Of a stretch of DNA of 40,659 bases, positions 36,501 through 40,659 are shown in pieces. Position 1 is the first letter of the stretch; every line of letters starts with the position of its first letter. Origin of the DNA: JBGSMF01 sp964651475 (GTDB taxonomy: Bacteria > Chloroflexota > Anaerolineae > Fen-1058); the NCBI GenBank assembly GCA_964651475.1, contig CAZYXV010000033.1, positions 1 through 40,659 on the forward strand. Direction: 5' to 3'. The position numbers and the translations under genes were made by a program. Below the pieces are notes generated by a model. It had not been told where the DNA came from. It was given only the letters and a program-made list of their open reading frames with translations, and searched no databases.

Positions 36501-37998
36501 AAAGCTGCTCCTCAATGGCAAAGTTGCGGGCCTGTATCCCGCCTTCGCCATAATAGTTGCCGCCGAACAGCGCCGAGAGGTCAATCGCGTGACCGGCGTT
36601 GCGCAGGCGGGTATAGGGTGAGGTAACTTCAATGTCGTCCACAGGATAGCCCTCGGCATCTGTTTCATAATCATAGACCAGTCGCCGCTTGGCATTGACG
36701 GACAAGAAGAAATCGTCCAGCGCGGCAGGAGGTTTGCCGGCGTAAGGGAACACTGGCACAAAGATGGCTACAGAAGGCTCGCCCAGCGCCACCCACATCG
36801 TCGTCAGCCGCCCGCCGTCCTGGTCGCCCGGCCTGGAGCCGACGATGACAACTGAGGAAACGGTGACAAAGCGGTTGAGGTGATTGCCGACGAGCTTTTT
36901 TTGCGTCCAATCGAAATCCGAAAGATAAGGCGCGTAGCCGACTGAGCGAGCCACTATCTCCAAATAGTTCTCTCGTGGGTGGCCGCCTGCCCGCAGCCAT
37001 TTTTGGATAAAATACTGGTAATCTTTGGGAGCATCGTCCATCCGGGCTGCCACCCTGCCCCATCTCTCTTGTGAGCTTTCACTATCCTCCAGGTCATTGA
37101 CGCCGTCTTGATCTTTATCCGGGAAATAGGGAAAACAAACAGTGCCAGAGCAAATGCTGGTATTGGTAAAGGCGATCCGCGAAAAGTTGGAGCGATAATC
37201 GAAACCATTGTATCCCCATGCCGGCGGCCCGCTGCGAGGGAAGCGCGGCGTAGTGATTTCAAAAGTATGGGTGATGTTCTGCCGGGCAAAGCTGTTGCCG
37301 TCCACCTCAAAGATCGCTGCCCCGCCCAGGCGATCAATCACGGCGATCAGGCTGGCGGTGTTGCGGGCCGTGCTGCCGTTATAGCCGCCGCCGCCGTTGG
37401 TATCGGTCAGCAGCTGTTCTACGTCAGTGATCGTCTCGCAGCGAGACAGAATCCAGTGATTCAGGCCGCCATTGCGTATGCCGCTGGCGTCTTGAGAGGC
37501 TGTGATTACAACTTGTTCCTGGACATTGGCCTCCAGCGTGTGGGCCTGGGCCGATACTACGGCCAATCCCCGCTCGTTGGCTCCCGCATAAGGATAAAAG
37601 AGCGTCTCTGTAACGTCCTGCGGGTCGCTCCACGCGCCCCGGTCGGACACGGCCACGTAGTTGAAGCGGTCTCGAAAGGTATCCGAGATGGAAAACGTTT
37701 GGCTGATTGCCTGGTGCCAAAAGAGGATAGATTGCCAGGCCTCTGGCCGCTCGAAATAATCTCGATTCTTCCAGATCACGGGCCGCCCGTCTACGGTTGA
37801 GTTGCCCGCAGCGACGGCGATGGTACAGGCGTCGGCGCCCTTGCGCCATTGTCGCACGATGGGGCCGCTACCGGCACGGGTATTGACGTCTGGGGGTACG
37901 GCCTCGGCGCCCGGCGTGGATAGCACAGAGAGCGCCGCAATAGTGGCTAGCAGAGCAGCTAACAAACTGAGCAATATCTTTTTTGAACTGTGGCTCAT
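30550..37998 (-). CDS. giant secreted Ntn-hydrolase-like, multi-domain surface protein
   Basis: This protein has 2482 residues. A Sec signal (core ILLSLLAALLATIAALSVL, cleavage near AEA at 31-33) is followed by an Ntn-hydrolase-like domain (about 58-545). Probable nucleophile Cys58 is in GADACTIAVAAG, followed by VIWKNRDYFE (Arg79/Asp80), as in C45/C59-type acylases. A Ca-binding-like DKDQDGVNDLED loop is present. Next come two CBM-like modules starting VYEAE and MYEAE (about 545, 698), PKD, a YVATDGDDANDC leader (906), a 16-coil beta-helix (about 1025-1500), DIGADEF, DUF11, two Calx-beta domains (about 1766-1983), PKD, three InlB-type repeats (about 2073-2290), two PKD-like domains, and tail IYLPVMLKNQ. 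GAGGAG at 38007-38012 fixes the ATG at 37998. It probably acts on the cell surface or outside; substrate unknown. Confidence 0.9.
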   Translation of the reverse strand: MSHSSKKILLSLLAALLATIAALSVLSTPGAEAVPPDVNTRAGSGPIVRQWRKGADACTIAVAAGNSTVDGRPVIWKNRDYFERPEAWQSILFWHQAISQTFSISDTFRDRFNYVAVSDRGAWSDPQDVTETLFYPYAGANERGLAVVSAQAHTLEANVQEQVVITASQDASGIRNGGLNHWILSRCETITDVEQLLTDTNGGGGYNGSTARNTASLIAVIDRLGGAAIFEVDGNSFARQNITHTFEITTPRFPRSGPPAWGYNGFDYRSNFSRIAFTNTSICSGTVCFPYFPDKDQDGVNDLEDSESSQERWGRVAARMDDAPKDYQYFIQKWLRAGGHPRENYLEIVARSVGYAPYLSDFDWTQKKLVGNHLNRFVTVSSVVIVGSRPGDQDGGRLTTMWVALGEPSVAIFVPVFPYAGKPPAALDDFFLSVNAKRRLVYDYETDAEGYPVDDIEVTSPYTRLRNAGHAIDLSALFGGNYYGEGGIQARNFAIEEQLFRVYSETLAYWRTLPITAITPLTLTAWQEYWVNWAIEEYVKSDPTVVVYEAETDLGHTSGQITTSNAITAWQFSQQGYLTRTVDLTGPTLIEVIARGKPDGGNWPRMRVWISGSQLVSLTEIGGETELDHTIVVSPAHETNKAKSVDADLDNVTSRFALYRYRTIYTGTAELRVEIISATVAATVDIDKVLLRTEPRSVEMYEAEKDWDIKSDAHLQIDEYSILLTDTVGYFDIHHFVWGEPLTIEVVAKGFSTSPDPVLSLTCDSQLAGTATLTTDYAVYAFRWDPGSEGQVACRVQPGNYKDVQVDKLLVKESRPVYTNTAPVGYFTVDATVNGPTMAITATALVSDPDGDAIASYFWDFGDRASTCSGNPVVTHTYPITARPSPLTLYATDRRGKTSILHADSNILYVATDGDDANDCSTVVHRCRTVQRAVDRATPGDEIRVAGGGYTDADTSSLGYVVALTKTLILMGGWNSDFTARNIISTPTTLDAVWAGRVIYIRGPITPTIDGFTIVRGNATGWGNRGGGLYSQDALLTVRHCKVYDSVASWTGVGFGGGLYLADSTAALVDTLVNENSASTVSYGFGGGLHLDNSTITVTGSLVVSNTASTGHDGYGGGFSLDNSTVSLVNVSRVWSNTASTAGDGWGGGLYLGNDSTATLTGTWVMVNMASTGANGKGYGGGLYLSDSTANLSGGTLVRGNTAGVSGDGYGGGLALSSDSTANLSGATEVVVNDASIDGTGFGGGLYLDDSTANLSDDVVVWNNAASTANLQNGYGGGLYLENYAEATLTDTQVASNTASLRRDGYGGGLYLREYAMVNLNNTQVVSNTASAASSGGGGGLYLWEGSTANLSSSQVVNNAASASDNSGDGGGIYLYGWCAVNLTDTLVMSNTASVAGEGGVGGGIYLHQSIGNLKGATVVRGNTAAQAGDGYGGGLYVGWATANLDATVVQANAASSAAGSIGYGGGLYVNAFSTANLNGARIMGNTANTAGAGYGGGLYAPPALAISTRTANSVVAYNAPEGLFVEEGDHTVVNCSLSDNSLTGARVNGGALILTNTIVANHDVGIHRIGGAVVAGYTLFSNTINTIGSMTNNDPVYGDPRFVDVTAGDYHIQAGSAAIERGDPAGTTAAGGPAPTTDFDGEGRPVGARVDIGADEFPAGMSVTKHADPDPAPSGALLTFTLRVTNTGYVTLTAIITDILPDHAMPSGTLAWATAIAAPGGVWTKMVTVAVEMGYTGPLTNVVWVTTSEGAVGAYTRTVIAAPIVSLNPTTYGVEEDAGAAVITATLNTPAGFTSTVNYATSDGTAAAGSDYAAVSGTLTFSPGATVLTFTVPITDDDLYENDETFILALSSPVNAVTGSGNAVGIIWDDDPPPMAAFISATYTVSECANLALITVTLSGSTALTATVNYGMSDGTAAAGSDYAAVSGTLTFSPGTMVLTFTVPITDDDLHENDETIHLMLSHPTSATLGTFSATLTITDDDPPPPVPNFSAAPRSGDRPLLVTFTDLSTGSITLWAWRFGDGATSATANPTHTYTQTGVFTVSLQVAGPGGSSTLTRTRYITVTEPAGPVSYTLTIAAAGNGYGMVTPPVGAHEYLSGTTAVVTATAQPGSAFAGWSGAATGAANPASILMDADKVVTATFRALTYTLTVNIVGSGAVTRTPSQTTYLYNDVVTLTAAPAVGWYFGQWSGDASGPLTETHVTMNANKVVTATFVSAPPTYYTLTMHLMGSGVITPRMGAHVYLSGTLVNLSAKPSPSWQFAGWTGDLTGAENPTTLTMDGHKAITATFTHTGNQAPIANAGADQGVAPGVTVTLDGSASSDSDGDALVYFWRQTGGLIVDGGAWPVVSFTFTAPLTPTVLTFTLAVTDARGLPDQTPDEVAVAVNDSAITGLRAANSSPTTLGNVTLFTATASGSNIVYAWAFGDGAFGHGGTVSHTYTMADFYTAVVTASNGVGSVSAATPVTIIGHYRIYLPVMLKNQ
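32130..32603 (-). repeat. 333-bp-period duplication of Calx-beta coding units
   Basis: The stretches 32130-32270 and 32463-32603 align base for base with roughly 10 differences in about 140 positions, at an offset of exactly 333 bases (111 codons). They encode the core of two tandem Calx-beta domains, including SDGTAAAGSDYAAVSGTLTF. The near identity suggests a recent duplication or gene conversion. Confidence 0.8.
33490..34930 (-). repeat. 16-coil beta-helix repeat array in giant protein 2
   Basis: The pattern STANLxxxxVVSNTASxxGxGYGGGLYLxD recurs 16 times (counting GGG-[LIF] steps) with a period of about 30-38 residues. On the + strand it appears as GCCGCCGCCATA-like blocks at regular spacing. 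Such uniform coils form a right-handed parallel beta-helix. Confidence 0.8.
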
Positions 37999-38073
37999 GG
38001 CTGTATCTCCTCGCATGTTGAAAGGCTTTGGGCCAAGATCAGGCATGCCCGGTGATCAGGGCCTTGGAGGATA

Positions 38074-38139
38074 TTAACAAAAAAACGACCCTCCCCCGGC
38101 GCACCACCGGAAGGCTGGTCGGCGTAGCTCATCATTCAT
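38074..38139 (-). CDS. possible 21-residue leader peptide
   Basis: On the minus strand GGGAGG (38145-38150) lies 5 bases before ATG 38139, and the frame runs for 21 codons to TAA at 38074-38076. The peptide starts MNDELRRPAFRW and ends GGGSFFC. Its last codons are the terminator stem and T-run, so a translating ribosome would open the terminator. It lies about 75 bases before the giant gene start. There is no proof it is translated. Confidence 0.4.
   Translation of the reverse strand: MNDELRRPAFRWCAGGGSFFC
38079..38121 (-). terminator. intrinsic terminator in the leader of giant protein gene 2
   Basis: On the minus strand CGACC (38117-38121) pairs with GGTCG (38086-38090), and inner C/T-rich and G-rich parts extend the stem with small bulges. 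Seven T residues follow directly (38079-38085). It lies between the promoter at 38211-38239 and the ATG at 37998, so it would be a leader attenuator. Confidence 0.6.
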
Positions 38140-38147
38140 ATATTCCT

Positions 38148-38176
38148 CCCACAAACGCTATATACCACAATGTGGG
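38148..38176 (-). promoter_or_regulatory. mutually exclusive leader hairpins near leader ribosome binding site
   Basis: On the minus strand CCCACA (38171-38176) can pair either with the adjacent TTGTGG (38165-38170) or with the later TGTGGG (38148-38153). The second pairing covers the GGG of the leader-peptide Shine-Dalgarno. Such a switch could couple a signal to leader translation and termination. No known riboswitch consensus was recognised. Confidence 0.35.
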
Positions 38177-38210
38177 CGGTAACGATATCCCCGATCTCGA
38201 TCTTGAGATT

Positions 38211-38239
38211 ATTATACTTGCATCCGTTATCGCTGTCTA
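38211..38239 (-). promoter_or_regulatory. promoter of giant protein gene 2
   Basis: On the minus strand TAGACA (38234-38239) and TATAAT (38211-38216) are spaced by exactly 17 bases. Transcription would begin near 38204, giving a leader of about 205 bases that contains the terminator. The -35 borders the start of the IS701-like remnant. Confidence 0.65.
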
Positions 38240-38338
38240 GTATTACAGCGCAAGGTTAGGTTGTTGGTCTGATTTGGCGCAAAAACGACAGGCATGGTAT
38301 CGTTCTCCCACCACTACCAAAGGAGGGAAACGAAAACC

Positions 38339-39397
38339 ATGCCGAGTGAAATTATAGCAGAAACCTGCCCGGCGCCCACATGTAACCTGCGGCCGGAGGA
38401 TGTTGGGCAGTGTGTTGAAGAACTGGAGGCTTATCATGCGTTGTTTGCACCGGCTTTTTGGCGTCCAGAACAAGTTGAATGGGCGGGAGTGTATTCGAAG
38501 GGGTTGCTGGGCGATGTGCCGCGCAAGACCGCCGAACGCATGGCGTTGGAACAAAGCAAGACCCCGCGCACGCTGCAACATTTTCTGGGGCAAAGCCCGT
38601 GGGAGATGGAGGCCGTGTTGCCGATCCACCAGCGATTGATTGTTGAAACGCTGGGCGAAGACGATGCCGTGGTGCTGATTGACGAATCGGGCAACGTCAA
38701 GCAGGGCGACGATTCGGTCGGCGTGGCTCGGCAGTATTGTGGGTCGGTCGGCAAAGTGGACAATTCCCAGAATGGTGTGTATCTGGGGTATGCTAGCCGG
38801 AAAGGGTACGCACTGGTAGATGGGCGCATGTATATGCCCGAAGAATGGTTTGATGATGCCCACGCCGACTACCGCGAGCAATGCGGGGTACCCGAAGCCC
38901 TGATCTTCAAAACCAAGCCGGCGATCGCGCTCAAATTGTTGCAGGCCGCTCTCCAGCGAGGCGCTTTGCCGTGCCGCTGGGCGGCGGCGGATGAATTGTA
39001 TGGAGATACGCCCAGTTTTCGAGATGGCGTTGCGCAACTGGGCAAATGGTATTTCACCGAGGTGGCGCGCTCGACCCTGATATGGCGCTGCCGTCCAGCG
39101 GTGGTGATGCCGCGCCTATCGCGCCATCGGCGCTAGCCCACCTGCCGCCACCTGCGGACGCCCAAGTATCGCTCGTCGCGTGTGGATGAGGTAGTGGTTC
39201 GCATTCTGAAAGAAGCTTGACGCGCCATCATCAAGGAAGGTGGCAAGGGCCCCAGTGTCTGTGATTTTGCTTTTCTGCGCGTCACCGAATCTCGTCAGAG
39301 CCAGCCCGGCCCAGAGCAATGGCTGGTCATCCGGCGCAACGTGAACACCCCCTCCGAGATCAAGTTCTACTTGAGCAATGCGCCGGAAGACACCCCG
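38339..39397 (+). pseudogene. IS701-family transposase, broken and truncated
   Basis: The intact part (38339-39136, 265 residues) matches the IS701 DDE family: ALFAPAFWRPEQ near the N-terminus, first Asp in VVLIDESGNVKQGDDSVGVARQYCG, the CGVPEALIFKTKP stretch, and second Asp in WAAADELYGD. In-frame stops occur at 39134-39136 and in GCTTGA near 39218-39220, yet the same frame continues as a recognisable C-terminus (KGPSVCDFAFLRV, YLSNAPEDTPL) up to about 39397. There the sequence becomes that of the opposite transposase. The catalytic Glu region is missing. AGGAGGG at 38321-38327 precedes the ATG. The element is dead. Confidence 0.85.
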
Positions 39398-40361
39398 TTG
39401 GTTTGGGAATCCACATGGGCGATGTGGTTGACCCAGCGAAAGTCTTGCACGATCTTGGATTGAACGCCGGTCAGAAAGCGGAGATGATTCTCAGGCGCTA
39501 AGGGTAGCAGTGCGGTGAACTCCTCATGAACCGAAGGCAGATCCGCCCTTGCAGCACGATAAGGTACTTCCAATGATACTGATCGCAGATGGAAAAGGTG
39601 GGGCCGCCTGCAAACAGCCCATCCAGCAACAGGCAAATTGGCAGACGCGGGAAGCGTTCCTTGAGCCGGTCAGCCAGGCGGTAAAAGGCCTTGAGTTCAC
39701 AGTCCTGCTTGGTGGGACACTCGCCGGGGTTCCCAATAAACTCGGTCATCAGCGAAAAGACCAAGCCAGCGGGCGTCACCAGCTTGGCTTCCAAAATGGG
39801 ATGGTAGTAGAGCGTGTGACCATGACACGTCCTCGTCAGACAGTGGGAGCAATGCCGCTCGGAGAAGGTCAAGATGCCTGTGCCATCCATCACGACCAGA
39901 AAGTACGTGTCGAGCAAGCGGTAGCGATACAGCACCTTGTTGCGTATCAAGACCTCCACCAACCCCGTGACTTGCTCTTGAACTTGGCTCACGTCCAAGC
40001 GGCTGTAGGTGGCATCCAGCGTGTCGCCGTGCGGGCACGTCTCGGTCCCAAACAAGGCCTGAAACTTGACTGCCGCCGAACCATTGTGGCGCAACATGTG
40101 CCCCACTTGGCGGCGCGCTCCCAGATGCAGCGAGAACATCAATACCCCCGTCGCCAACACCGACCACAACGGATACGTGATGAACGCTGGATGACGCGGG
40201 TCGCTCACCCCCTGGAACATACGCTCAAAGCCGCCAAAGAAATGCTGCACCGTGACGACCAAGGCCTTGATCAAGTCCGCCTGCGCTGGCTGATCCGCCT
40301 CCAAGTCCTGTTCCGCTAACTGCGGGGAATCAGTGGGTTGAGCTGTCTCTGAGTTCGCCAT
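39398..40361 (-). pseudogene. DDE transposase of another family, frameshifted and truncated
   Basis: The first part (from ATG 40361, with GGAGG at 40369-40373) reads as an IS4-like transposase: SDPRHPAFITYPLWSVLATGVLMF, first Asp in LVVMDGTGILTF, CHGHTLYYHPILEAKLV and second Asp in CLLLDGLFAGG. Near 39545-39552 the frame is lost in a G-rich run; the continuation DLPSVHEEFTALLPLAPENH lies in another frame and runs to about 39398. The final third with the catalytic Glu is absent, so the gene is inactive. It is fused tail to tail with the IS701 remnant. Confidence 0.82.
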
Positions 40362-40533
40362 GAGCACGCCTCCATCAGGGCATAAGCAAAGATGCTCTCA
40401 GTATACTCCTGAAGGCGGGGTGGCGTACACTGCGCGAAAAATCCTGTTACGAGTCGGAGCAAACACTCGATTTCTCAAGTGAAACCTGCGCCAAGAAAAC
40501 GTATTCTTCATCGCTGGTGACAAAAACAGCATC

Positions 40534-40562
40534 TTGCCAAATTAACCAGGTTGGGCTATAAT
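40534..40562 (+). promoter_or_regulatory. tRNA-Pro promoter
   Basis: TTGCCA (40534-40539) and a perfect TATAAT (40557-40562) are spaced by 17 bases, with the tRNA starting 10 bases after the -10. This is a strong housekeeping-type promoter. Confidence 0.8.
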
Positions 40563-40572
40563 GATTCCAATC

Positions 40573-40653
<81 letters not shown>

Positions 40654-40659
40654 CTTGCT

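Noticed and set aside
38150..38204. Known riboswitch classes (c-di-GMP, TPP, preQ1, fluoride, glycine) in the giant gene leader
   Set aside because: None of the conserved core sequences of these classes was seen by eye, so no specific riboswitch is called.

Overview
The window looks like a piece of a Chloroflexota genome, probably an Anaerolineae-like lineage, although no marker gene proves this. The signs are high GC content, a BMP-type nucleoside/purine ABC transporter, a GTG-started sucC, and very large secreted proteins rich in DUF11, PKD and beta-helix modules that end in a short Tyr-Leu-Pro...Lys-Asn tail. Many short hairpin-type dispersed repeats also sit between and even inside genes.

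Region 1 (93-16761, + strand) is one long, tightly packed purine-catabolism locus. In order it holds a YgeW-like knotted carbamoyltransferase, carbamate kinase, a large fold-type II PLP enzyme in the slot held by ygeX in Escherichia coli, two ABC permeases, a BMP lipoprotein, a double ABC ATPase, a creatininase-family hydrolase, a YgfK-like flavin/Fe-S oxidoreductase, a small TIGR04076-type protein, and a xanthine dehydrogenase-type FAD subunit with a fused 2Fe-2S/molybdopterin subunit. The inferred logic is import of purines or nucleosides, Mo-dependent hydroxylation or YgfK-linked redox chemistry, ring opening, carbamoyl transfer with ATP recovery by carbamate kinase, and breakdown of an amino-acid-like remnant by the PLP enzyme. 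The cyclic amidohydrolases of the E. coli cluster (hydA, ssnA) are not seen and could lie upstream.

Region 2 (16771-21377, - strand) is convergent with region 1. It encodes a CASTOR/POLLUX-like ion channel with NAD-binding-type domains, a PAS-GAF histidine kinase of the HisKA_2 class, and a receiver-HisKA_2-HATPase hybrid.

Region 3 (21496-38239, - strand) holds two giant secreted proteins (1551 and 2482 residues) flanking sucC-sucD, an MFS transporter and a small helical protein. SucC carries a histone-H1-like Lys/Ala/Pro tail. The larger giant protein starts with an Ntn-hydrolase-like domain followed by carbohydrate-binding-like, beta-helix, Calx-beta and PKD modules. Its 5' leader has a good promoter, mutually exclusive hairpins, a possible leader peptide and an intrinsic terminator.

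Region 4 (38240-40659) holds two decayed, truncated transposase genes fused tail to tail, followed by an intact tRNA-Pro(GGG) gene with a near-consensus promoter.
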